DNA of 64,000 bases from NCBI RefSeq assembly GCF_963675165.1, contig NC_087387.1, positions 2,841,501-2,905,500 on the forward strand, in the 5' to 3' direction. The notes under the pieces were generated by a model, which did not search any database, was not told the DNA's origin, and was given only the letters and a program-made list of their open reading frames with translations. Every line of letters begins with the position of its first letter. Within the stretch, counting starts at the first letter, position 1. The position numbers were made by a program, and so were the translations under genes. The stretch is from Halichondria panicea. Its lineage: Eukaryota; Porifera; Demospongiae; Suberitida; Halichondriidae. Positions 41,501-51,534 of this stretch are shown here, in pieces.

Positions 41501-41992
41501 GTATGTATACTGTGATTTGCATGCAGCTCGCTTGGAATAAACAAAAACAGCTTACATAAGACCTTCGATTGAGTAGTGCCATGATTTACTTTTATGTAAA
41601 CTGTTACACTTCTTAATCTAAGGCGCGTAGATTGCCACTGGTTATATAGTAGTTTGTTGCTAGCCATGCATGATGTTATGATACATTATGTGTGTTGAAT
41701 CTATATACGTGCATGTTATACTTGTAAATTTTGCTCTTAATACTCCACAACCCTACTACCAATATTGGTACTGTCACCAATGTGATTTGTCTGAGCAGGC
41801 ATGTTTAACGTTTCATTTTGTGTATTTCAGGTGAAAGCCAACTTTGAGGCAGGTATGGTGTGGGGAGAAAGTCAAATGGACAGAGGAAGGAACTCATCCT
41901 ATGACCCGTGTGCCAAGCCTGGCTGCACTCCATTCCCTGCCTGTTGTACCACTAACTCGTTCATTGATCCAAATATGAGCTTACTTGTGTAG
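32559..41992 (+). CDS. ARSA: Arylsulfatase A-like, tandem copy 1
   Basis: There are 11 exons: 32559-32666, 35320-35524, 37623-37762, 37821-37902, 37968-38084, 38186-38393, 39800-39938, 40859-40972, 41030-41133, 41302-41461 and 41831-41992. They total 1539 nt, or 512 aa, close to animal ARSA length. A hydrophobic N-terminus suggests entry to the secretory pathway. Sulfatase landmarks in order: NIILLFADD (metal-binding Asp pair), CSPSR with Cys75 at 35434 (the residue modified to formylglycine), [21 protein letters not shown] and [23 protein letters not shown] and the C-terminal [14 protein letters not shown] place it nearer to ARSA than to ARSB or GALNS. The expected reaction is hydrolysis of sulfate esters, such as sulfated glycolipids, in the lysosome; the actual substrate is not shown. 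The first intron is 2.65 kb and the second 2.1 kb with repeats. The ORF appears intact. Confidence 0.92.
34289..34441. mobile_element. MITE with CCGTAAAAACTCGATTTAA ends and TA duplication
   Basis: CCGTAAAAACTCGATTTAAA at the left is complemented by TTAAATCGAGGTTTTACGG at the right. TA lies on both sides. The element is 153 bp with no ORF. It sits in intron 1 of sulfatase copy 1. Confidence 0.7.
34450..34780. repeat. Repeat with internal inverted arms (AAGGGATTAATAGCACGAG family)
   Basis: GGGATTAATAGCACGAGTAA at 34478 is complemented near 34557-34590. GCAGTAATTGCACGTCGTTA is also followed by its complement near 34733-34752. Blocks are shared with 20930-21160. It is in intron 1 of sulfatase copy 1. 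Confidence 0.55.
35121..35262. repeat. Tandem duplication, about 88-bp period
   Basis: GTCTGTGGACTGCAGTATCC followed by AGGGTAGACTGTACATTAAA and CCGTATATGTGGC occurs at 35121-35177 and 35209-35262. The first copy has an additional ATGC. A single related stretch exists upstream of exon 2 in copies 2 (43155) and 3 (53110). Confidence 0.75.
35745..35945. repeat. Repeat shared by sulfatase introns 2 and 7
   Basis: TGCCTCAAGGCGTAGCC, then GATACGGTAAAACTGACTG-like sequence with GTGTGTCTGT runs, then AACAGCTTCTATAGG and TTCTAGCCAC. It recurs at 40093-40440 and 46105-46440 (intron 7 of copies 1 and 2) and at 54275-54620 (intron 2 of copy 3). The same repeat family therefore entered two different introns before or during gene duplication. 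Confidence 0.6.
36962..37519. mobile_element. Element with perfect 119-bp terminal inverted repeats
   Basis: Positions 36962-37080 and 37401-37519 are exact reverse complements over 119 bp by direct comparison. They begin AATCCGACTAGAAAAACATT. About 320 bp lie between, without an ORF of note. The arms are intronic in sulfatase copy 1. The matching intron of copy 3 reads from CACTTGGAATATT straight into GTCTTTAGTTTCTGG with no such insert. Perfect arms suggest a recent origin. Confidence 0.85.
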
Positions 41993-42454
41993 TCGTGGTG
42001 TACTGTAGACACTGTCTTACTAACATGTATAGATCTATAGCATCAGCTCACTTATGAAGTCTACACTTCATTTATTATATCGAATTTTAGTAGCAAACTA
42101 TTTATTTTTTCGTGTGGCTGTATGTGCATGGATAAATTAATTTATGTATGACTGTAATAAGTTGGCTTGGCCTAACTGTATTTTAAATTGTAGGTTGTTG
42201 GTTATGGTCATGCTAATACTTTCAAGCACCACAATAAAATAATTACGAAATGGTTCTGCTGCATGTAATTTGAAGAAAGACTGTATATACTCTTGCTTGT
42301 AAGTATTAGCTTTTTTTTTGGTGCATGTATAGTCATCTGGAGCCGCCCCCACATCACAGGCAAATTAAGGTCAAAGTAGTCGTGCCCACTTTTGAACAAT
42401 ATTCATAGCTTCAGCCACTCCCACTGAAAGCAACAAGCAAGAAAGACTTGAAGA
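41993..42454. other. 3' flank of sulfatase copy 1 and promoter of copy 2
   Basis: A likely polyadenylation signal AATAAA is at 42233-42238, about 240 bp after the stop. The block GTCATGCTAATACTTTCAAG...CACCACAATAAAATAAT recurs after copy 3 (58230-58266) and, diverged, after copy 2 (51262). The conserved GCTTCAGCCACTCCCAC motif is at 42418-42434. Confidence 0.6.
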
Positions 42455-45400
42455 ATGTGTGCTTTTGTGTGGATGTGCAGGCTCACTTGCTTGATCCTGT
42501 TAATGGACTATGGAGCATCAAAGGCTGTGGCCAAGCCTAATATCATTCTGCTCTTTGCAGATGATGTAAGTTACCAAATTTAGGGGGGTATACTCACTAT
42601 TACTTTTACGAATGGCAAGCAATTTTTTTAGCGCAGTGGTTTGTACCAAATTTTAGTAGCTACCCTGTTAATTGAAGTGTACCATGATGTATGCATAGAA
42701 CCTTATAACTGCAACCTGTGTCAAGAGAAGCCCTTAGAGGAGGGTATAATATTATTGTTACTGTAATAGAGTGAAAATACTGACACTTGGACACCTACGA
42801 TTATTGTACAGGCATGCAATACCCAGATATTGCAGAATTTCATCACACAACTCAAATGGGATGTAGTGTAATGATGTCTTGTTGCTATTTGTATAATAAA
42901 TGTCTCTACTCAACTCATCCTTGGTGCTAGATCTAGAGGTCAGAAGAATGCTTCTGGAAAAATCCAATTTGGGAGCCTAGGGCCTTAGGTTACTATTCCT
43001 ACATAATCTATAGTGAGCCAATTCAGGAGTTGACAATTTCCCAGAGTGTGTTTTCTTTGCCCTTCATATACACCTGTAGCTCAAACATTCGAGCTGATTT
43101 GCATATAGAGCGATGCATCCCCTTTATTTGAGTTGTGAGAAAGAAAGTTTGTAGATCGCAGTATCCGAAATAGACTGTACAATAACTGTATGTGTCCAAG
43201 CACATGCAGAGTGATGACTGTTTAATTTACATAGCTTGGCTATGGTGATTTGACAATGTATGGCCATCCAACCTCAACTAATCCCAACTTGGAGAAAATG
43301 GCTTCTGAAGGCCTACTCTTCACTCAGTTCTACTCGGCTAGTCCAGTGTGCAGTCCATCGCGAGCTGCTCTGCTCACAGGACGATACCAGACTCGCAGTG
43401 GAGTGTATCCTGGAGTGTTTGGCAGTAATAGCGTTGGAGGTGTGTAGCATGCAAACAGTCGTATTACCAGTGTGAAGTGTTATAACTACATGTAATCCCA
43501 TGCTAAGGTATTATAATATTATTGCATAGCGTGTATATATGGCGAATCTATGAGGGTCGTTAATTTTTAAATCGCCAATTAGGTCAATTAGCTTCTACAA
43601 ATACTCAAAACCAGACACTTCTTTAAAATTATACAAATCACTAATACAACCACATCTAGAATATGCCTCTGCCATTTGGAGTCCCCACCTGGCCAAGGAC
43701 ATTAAGTCACTAGAGGACATGCCCTAAAAGTGGGCCTAAAGAAATGGGATGCGAAACTACAAGACACTGTTGACCATGTGCAACCTGAATACTCTAGCTG
43801 ATCGCCGGAACATAATCAGATTATGCCTACATTTTAAGATAAACTCAGTGGACATATCGCATCCCAATCTTCCGTTTAGCGTCATAGATCAGTTAAGACA
43901 CTTGACAACTTTCGGTCCCGCCTGCGATGTCTAACACTTTCAAGTCTTCATTCTTCCCGGAAACTCTATCAGCTTGAAATCAATTAAGTTTTGACACAGA
44001 TGGTCTATCACTTGTGTGTTTTAAACTATTAATTGAGAAGGTTACCTAAATGTAGTACATGCATGTAGTACATGCATGTATAGTACACATGTTTTGTTTT
44101 GTCTGTCCATAATCATAGAGTTAATTATACAGTACATATTACACTACACTATTCATGCAAGTGCGTGACTAGTGGCAAATATCAGGCAAAAAAACTGACA
44201 TTTGCCACAATAGTCAGGTAATTTGCGTGAAATGAAATCACACATTATTTTTTACAGTGTAGAACGTACATGTAATACAATTGTAGGACTTCCTTTGAAT
44301 GAGACTACGATAGCTGAGGGCCTAAAGGCTGAAGGCTACAGCACCAGTATCATCGGCAAGTGGCACCTGGGAGTGGGCAAGGACAATGAGTATCTCCCAA
44401 CAAGGCAGGGCTTCGACTCGTATCTGGTACTTTTATCTGTATGGTATTGTATTGTTTTAATCCTGTTTTACAGGGAATACCATATTCTCATGGCATGTGC
44501 CCGTACTTGATATGCTTCTATCCCAATGCGCCTTGCTTTGATAAGGGCCGAACAGGTAAGTTGTATGCATTAGTACATGTACGGTATTATTGTGGCATTC
44601 ACACGCTGATTTTATAGGAAAGGCTCCCTGCCCTCTGTTTCAAAATGAGAAAATAGTCCAGCAACCAGCAGACTTTCTTCAACTGACAGAAAATTATGTC
44701 AAGGGAGCAGAGTCGTTCATCAAAACCAATGCCAGTATGTTAGCTTTACAATGCAACATCATGCAGCACACAGCCCTAGCTGCCCCTATTATGGCATTAT
44801 ATGTAATTATACAGACAAGAAGGCGCCATTCTTTCTATATATGGCCTTCCAGCACACCCATCATCCGCAGTTTGCCGGCAAGACTTTCACCAACTCCAGT
44901 GTCCGAGGCAAGTTTGGAGATTCTCTCAATGAAATGGACTGGGCTGTGGGACAAATATTCCAATTTATTGAAGACGCTGGGGTAAAAGATAACACGTTTG
45001 TCTTCTTTACTTCTGATAACGGGTGAGCAGTTGTTAAGCTATTAAGAGAGGCTGTACCTCCGTCTATATAATGTCATAATAATCTGTCATGATAATAGAT
45101 TAGTATGTTACATGTAGCTCCCAGAGTTTAGAGGTGTCTGCTATTCAGGGTTGGAAGTATACTAGTTAGATAGTAAAAGCAGAAGATACAAGGCATATAT
45201 CTGATAACAAAGTGGTCCGTTATCCTTTTACACCCCAGTAATGTAAATAAATGTTACCATCCATGCAGACCCATTCTTCTCCTCCCCCACTGCACACACC
45301 ACCAGTATTATTGTAGACAGAAACCTTTTGCTGCTATAATTATAAGCACTATAGAGGTATAAATAGCACATCTTGATCGCCCTGACAGGTATCCTAGCAT

Positions 45401-48400
45401 AGTACATTTGTTCTGTTGTCAGGCGCGTGATATTGGTTGGACACTAAAAATTACCCATGCAATGTCCTTAGTAATAGAAATCGAGGGTTAGGAAAGTTAA
45501 AGGTAATGCTTAGCTCATAAAATAGATGCTATATTATACGTTTAGCTTTTACATTGAACAAAGACACATGGCTGATATGAAATGTTTTAATGAGCATACG
45601 CAATTAAAATTATAACTATGACCTTTGACCTTCACATGCTATAGGACACTATGATCGAGCAAGTAGTTAAATGGCCAGTCAAAAATAGGCTAATTGCTCG
45701 GAAATTAACTGGTGACCTACTGTTATTCCTATAGTTATTTTTTTACAGATGCACTAAATTAATTAAGCACATGATTTAGCACTTTGCCCTATTCAGACCA
45801 TCCCTGACGAGGCAAATTCGTGGTGGTAATGCTGGCCTCCTGAGGTGTGGTAAGGGAACAACCTGGGAAGGTGGACAGAGAGTGCCAGCCATTGCTTGGT
45901 GGCCGGGTATGATCAGGACAGGAAAAACAATGGAGGTATAATATTTTGTTTTCAGCACTTCTTCCATAAGCTTTAAAACTCTTATTCAGCATATAATTAT
46001 TATTTTGCTTTCTGGACGGTTTTCTTTATTAAAGTTACATGTACAGGAAGTATCTATATAGTTGCATAAAACATGGTCAAAACATCATCTTCAGTTTTGT
46101 TTATTATGCCTCGAGGCGTAGCCGCACGAGGGATACGGTAAAACTGACTGTGTGTGTGTGTGTCTGTTCCAGCTGTAACTGCTCAACAGTTGCAATGCAA
46201 CGAAAACTAACAGCTTCTATAGGATTCTAGCCACGTTCTCTTGGATTTTGATTCGTGGATTAGCAAACTAAAGCTTCCTTCTCGAGTTATGGCTATAGTT
46301 TGATTCACATTGAAGGCTGTTATTGCAGTCTCTTCAGAAGTTTTCATAGCATCATCTGCTCGCACAAACTTTCTATTCAACAATGAGTTAGCCTTGCACT
46401 AAAGTGCTAGCTTTTTGTTAGCTACAAGAGTCAGAAAAAATATGTTAAAGCAGCTAGCTATAGTTTGTGAACTTGATCTCTTTGCAGACACACCCTTTAA
46501 TTATTCCGCGCTTATCCCCACATGTTAGAGAATCCAGTGGCAGAGTCAACTTACTTCTTTTTCTTGAGGTCCTGGTATACGTTTGTTTCCATTCTGCTTC
46601 TCTCCTATAATGACTGTGTAGAATTCACAATTAACAATAATGACGTAGCATTGTTTGTCACACAATAAAGTATAATTATAGTTCAGATCATGAACGCTTT
46701 TGCTCACTTTGCAAGTCTTGAATTTAGGTTGCTGCAACAGTGGATGTTTTTCCTACTCTGATGAATCTAGTAGGAGGGAAACTGCCCAATGTTACTATGG
46801 ATGGGGTGGATATGGCTCCAATTCTCTTCAACAACCAAAAGGTACTTAAACTATGACAGGTGTTAATTTAATGTGTGTCAATCACTTCCGGCTTGCAGAG
46901 CAACAGAGATTTCTATATCTACTATCCTACAAAGCCAGATAAGACTCATGGTGTCTATGCTGTCAGGTGGCAGCAGTACAAGGCACACTATTACTCTCAT
47001 GGGTGAGTTCTATTACACGGTTGTGCTCAGTGCAACAGGCCTATTACTGTATTGTATGAACTAACAAATGTACATCTACATTTAGCTGAAAAGATTTCAA
47101 ATCAGTGCTTCATTCTGGATAATGTTTTTGCCTTCTGTCCATTCCTCTTTTATCAGATTCAATTTTTGTATAGAGGGCTGTGTCCAAACTTCTACCCTGA
47201 TACGGTATGTCGTCACAACTATTCCCTTCACTCATACGACCCTCCCCTTCTTTATAACCTCCATAACGATCCTAGTGAGATCTATGCACTGGATGTTAAA
47301 GAGTACACTGATGTTATGAAAGAAATTGAAATGGTGAGTGCATGTGTATGGTATAACTATGGAAGTCTTACTGTATGTATACTGTGATTTGCATGCAGCT
47401 CGCTTGGAATAAACAAAAACAGCTTACATATAAGACCTTCGATTGAGTAGTGCCATGATTTACTTATGTAAACTGTTACAGTTCTTAACCCAAGGCGCGT
47501 AGACTGCCACGGGTTATATAGTAGTCTGTTGCTTTGTTTGTCTGTTTGTTTGCCTGTGTACTTCGAGTCTGCTTATCTGGCTGCCAGAGCGCTTCGTTGA
47601 TTCATATAGATTGAAGAGTTAGAGGGATTGGAAATGAAGATACCCTTGAGTAACATCCGCACTAAGCTACGGTTTAGTCGAGGCCATCACAACAATACCT
47701 ATTTCTATACACAGTGCATAATAAACTACAAGTACCTATATGCTCAGTTCGTGCAGCTCACTTATATTTCAAGGTTTATACCTATTGTATAGTAGTCATA
47801 ACCAGCACGCTTACATGCTACATGTTCCATTAGCAGCTTATATGGAATGTCTCTTTTTACTGGGTGTGGTCAGTTATTAGCATATACTGCACATGGCTCA
47901 CAGACTAGGCGTGTTATAAATTGCTGAAAAAGATTATGTCTCGAGGAAACACAACTTTCTTATTTGAGGGAGTTACCCAGTAAAAATTTTAGCCTCGTTC
48001 ATAGGGCGTAACGATAGTTTTGAGGCTCCATTGCAGATTCAATGTGAAAGCATCACGTGCACCATTCCGTTGCCAATCCTTCAATCTATGGTTTATTAAA
48101 GCTTCGTTTCGAAGAATCTTACCTTGCACAATAGTGCCTATAAGGTCAATCTTCCTCCTCTGGCAGTGTTGCACGTGCAGTACCAGGATGTCTATGAACT
48201 AGCCTCGATTCCAGGCCGATAAAAATATGGCCTGATACCTATTGCATGGTGATAATGCGCATGCGTTAGTTTATTCTCCAGAATCTGGAGAATCCCCTTT
48301 TTCTTTCTCTCATCTATTTTTTATCTATGTACATCAGCTTATAGCTCTCTATTGTGTTGTTCCAGAAGGCTTTAACATTAGTCTGAAGCCAGAACAGGCT

Positions 48401-49487
48401 CTCATCTACCTCTATGACGGTTATGTGGTTAGGATTTACCTTGGATCTGTACAGGCTATGCATGGGAAGTGTATGGTGCCTCAAACTGCTACTTGCGAAG
48501 ACAACCCGGCTATAGGGCTGTCCTAGACATAGATGAGAGCCTCTTCTGTCTTAAAACTAGTGTTCAAGCCTTCTAGACCAGCGCAATAGACGGCATAAGC
48601 CACAGCTTCACGAAACTCAGTCATGGAGATAAAGTATTACAGAACATATTTTTAGTAAACAGACTAATTTTCGTTATAATCTACTACTGTTTTACGTTTG
48701 TATAGTACGATCACCTATATTTTGGATAATTTGAAGCGCATGCGCACTATCACATGCATGCAATAGGTACCAGGCCTTATTTTAATGCAGCCTGGAATCA
48801 AGGCTATCTATGAACCTACAGTGTACAAATCCCATACCATCTGGCCAGCAGGGGTCTATCCATAGACCAAGGGGAGCACATCATCATGTTACGCTCAGTC
48901 ATGTAACAATTATTGAATTCCTTTGGGTCAAGGTGTGTAAAAGCTGATTACTGTAGTGCAAGAGGTGGAGAGCACCAAAGAGAGAGATTAACAGTGGGCC
49001 AACCTCCTCTGCTCATATAAATCATAACCCTTTCTTGTTATGCGGGAAATTGGGAAAGTGTCGAAAATTTCCTCATTATGTATAGAATATATTTTACGCC
49101 TATGGCGACTGGTGCACCTGTATTTAATTGAGCGCACGTTAGGTGAATGACGCACGTCCAGCCTCCTCTACCATAAACTATAGGTATTCCCGGGGAATTC
49201 TTACAACTGCCCTAGATAGCCATGATGTTATGATACATTATGTGTACTGAGTCTATAATATTATACGTACATGTTATTTGCTCTTAATACTCCACAACCC
49301 TACTACCACAAAATTAATATTTTAGGTGAAAGCCAACTTTGAGGCAGGCATGGTGTGGGGAGAAAGTCAAATGGACAGAGGGAGGAACTCATCCTATGAC
49401 CCGTGTGCCAAGCCTGGTTGCACTCCATTCCCCGCCTGTTGTACCACTAACTCGTTCATTGAGCTAAACATGAGTTTACTTGTGTAG
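42455..49487 (+). CDS. ARSA: Arylsulfatase A-like, tandem copy 2
   Basis: There are 11 exons: 42455-42565, 43235-43439, 44287-44426, 44474-44555, 44618-44734, 44815-45022, 45797-45935, 46728-46841, 46899-47002, 47174-47333 and 49326-49487. They sum to 1542 nt (513 aa). Phases and borders equal those of copy 1. The start is [10 protein letters not shown], one residue longer than copy 1. All sulfatase landmarks are kept: FADD, CSPSR (Cys76), GKWHLG, HTHHPQF, TSDNG and GKGTTWEGG. Differences include CPYLICF and DKGRTG where copy 1 has CPCLICF and DKCRTG, so two cysteines are lost here. The C-terminus is [11 protein letters not shown] instead of [11 protein letters not shown]. Intron 2 carries a LINE fragment. 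Intron 10 is enlarged by two inverted-repeat elements. The copy looks functional, but the loss of two Cys could alter a disulfide. Confidence 0.92.
43590..43990 (+). pseudogene. Non-LTR retrotransposon (LINE) reverse-transcriptase C-terminal fragment
   Basis: One frame reads [20 protein letters not shown] followed by [14 protein letters not shown]. After a frame change, a second stretch reads [13 protein letters not shown] and another [20 protein letters not shown]. The LYKSLIxPHLEYAxxxWxP pattern is typical of the end of LINE ORF2 in jockey/CR1-like elements. Frameshifts show it is dead. It is located in intron 2 of sulfatase copy 2 and is absent from the same intron of copies 1 and 3. Confidence 0.8.
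47603..48090. mobile_element. Second copy of the CATAGAT...AGAGGGATTGG element
   Basis: The ends CATATAGATTGAAGAG and CTTCAATCTATG are imperfect complements. Shared interior blocks include TAACATCCGC, ACACAGTGCATAATA and GATTATGTCTCGAG, as in 4788-5349. The flanks GTTGATT and GTTTATT differ at one base. It lies in intron 10 of sulfatase copy 2. Confidence 0.6.
48200..48806. mobile_element. 607-bp element with 9-bp duplication TCTATGAAC
   Basis: TAGCCTCGATTCCAGGCCGA at the left and GCCTGGAATCAAGGCTA at the right are complementary. The arms continue through ACCTATTGCATG and GCGCATGCGC. TCTATGAAC at 48191-48199 and 48807-48815 is an exact 9-bp duplication. Inside, about 48363-48526 reads as an open frame with [20 protein letters not shown] and ends at a stop. 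It has no known relatives that I recognise. It lies in intron 10 of sulfatase copy 2. Confidence 0.8.
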
Positions 49488-51534
49488 TGATAGTGTACTG
49501 TAGACACTGTCTTACTGACATGTATAGATCTATATTATTAGCTCACTTAGACTTTATTATAATTATTATTGAGTTTTAGTAGCAAACTAATTTTTTTGTT
49601 TTCGTGTGGCTGTGTGTACATGGATAATATATCTTGTTTTTAAACCCAACCATATACATAATTATAATAACTTTATTGGACACATTCTATGCATGTGCTT
49701 GACTGCATAATGGAGCAATTTCCTTGATATAATTATGCATTTAGTGCCCTCCAGGTGAGCTGCAATGTAATTGTCTAGACTTTGATAATCTTGATGAATT
49801 TAGATAAAATGTCAACTACATGTCAGCAGGAAAAAAAATTGACACTGGAGGTCCACAGCAGCTGCTAGCATTGTTATCAGGCCGAATAATAAATTATCAG
49901 GCCTGGGGACGAGCTAGTATGGCTTTTAGTTTAGTACTTCAGTACTGCAAAATTATGCGGTTAAATGTATACTCTACATAAAAGCTTTTGAAAATACAGT
50001 GTAACACTATTCGTATTCCTCACGTTCACTTAATTATACCAGGAGTGCATGAAGGGTGGATTCAGTGAGGTAACATACAGAATTTAAAACTCTGTCTATT
50101 TTAAATGGTTTTACGGGTCTATGTGCTGGTACACTATGGCATACGTTAATATTTCTTGCCTGTCTATAATTTATTGGTTTATCTGTCCACCCACCTGTGG
50201 TACAAAAGATTATGATAATGAAAGCACTGCAAGTCGGTAATCAAATGGCCATTTCAATAAATTTTAAAGTATATACTGCGTGGGTTAATATATAACTATA
50301 TATAGAACGCAGATATGATTCGTTGACCTTTAACCTTGTGCAGACTGATCTGAACATTTGTTGGTGATTCTTTGTTTAACCATACGCTCTGTGTGTCTCT
50401 ACTGCACGCGGGCATTAGGAACAATCGCAAGCGTTTAACAAAACCTCCGCGCGTGCAGTTCATTGTGGCGGTAGGCGGAGGTGGGTGACCCTTCTTCTTG
50501 GCCATCGTAGTTAGGCTTCCTGTACAGAGTAGCAGTAGGCGGTGACTCTCAAGTGTATTGTGGTTTTGTGGTCTGATCACACTCAACTGTCACAAAATCA
50601 CAGTAAAAGTAAAATAGATATACTGATGCCACGCAACTCAAAGAGCATGTACATTTACTAGCTACTCTACTTACATCACACTAGACCTTTTACTTATGAA
50701 TATGAATCATGATCAGCTGTTCATGGAATACCATATAGCGCAAAATTTTGAGGCACTTATAATATTTCGTGGATTTGTCTCTAAAAGCCATTTCGTTGCA
50801 CAATGTTCGCGGAATGACTGCTTACCGGAAGCCACGCCTCGATCCACCACTGGAAAGAAGAGTATGCCCTCTCAATCTAAGAAGCACAACAAATAATTAT
50901 ACAGTTTGAGAGACCAATTCTTTTTTCCCAAAAGCAATATCTATATGGAATGAACTACCACTCGAGCTGCAGGAAAGTGCATCGATTTTGTCATTTTAAT
51001 TTGTACACGCTATTGTAAGTACTATAATTATACAGGGCACACATTAGGTTAGCATAATATGCTACTAGTGTATCCATGCATTTTGCAGTATTATAAAAAT
51101 AAAATAAAAAAAGTGTGGGTGGTGTGGGTGGACTAAAATAACACAGCCAGGTAACACTATATTGTGGCTGCAGTGCTAATCCTAGCTCTACTTGATTTTG
51201 CTCCCGAGCTATTAGGTCTGGCCCCCAGACTAGTTGTTGGTTAATAACTTATGGCCCGGGTCATGCTAATACGTTCAAGCACCACAATATCGAAAATGGA
51301 AATGGTTCATAAAAATAAAAGTAAGACAGTTGTGGTTCTTTTATGAGTGGTGCTGTAATTAGAAGAAAGAGTGTTGACTGCAGTTTTGCTTGTAAGTATA
51401 GCTTTGTTGCATGTGCATAGAATGGCTCCACATCACACAGGTCAAAGTTCATTCCCACCCACTTTTGAAAAATTAATTATTGGATTCACAGCTTCAGCCA
51501 CTCCCACCAAAAGCAAGTACACAAACAAGAAAGA
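49488..51534. other. Intergenic between sulfatase copies 2 and 3
   Basis: It contains the 3' flank of copy 2, a weak hairpin of the CAGGCC family near 49878-49915, a GC-richer ORF at 50296-50503 on the minus strand (listed separately) and a half MITE at 50733-50836 (ATAGCGCAAAATTTTGAGGC). A diverged copy of the sulfatase 3' flank is near 51262-51400, where AATAAA has become AATATC. The motif GCTTCAGCCACTCCCAC is at 51491-51507. Confidence 0.5.
50296..50503 (-). CDS. Small hypothetical ORF, uncertain
   Basis: An ATG at about 50503 gives MAKKKGHPPPPTATMNCTRG and continues for some 69 codons to a stop at 50296. A possible splice donor follows ISLHK (AAG|gttaaa). The local base composition is more GC-rich than the surroundings, and Lys/Pro/Arg-rich coding is plausible. 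There are no recognisable domains or partner exons. It could be a short gene, one exon of a gene, or part of a degraded element. Confidence 0.25.
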
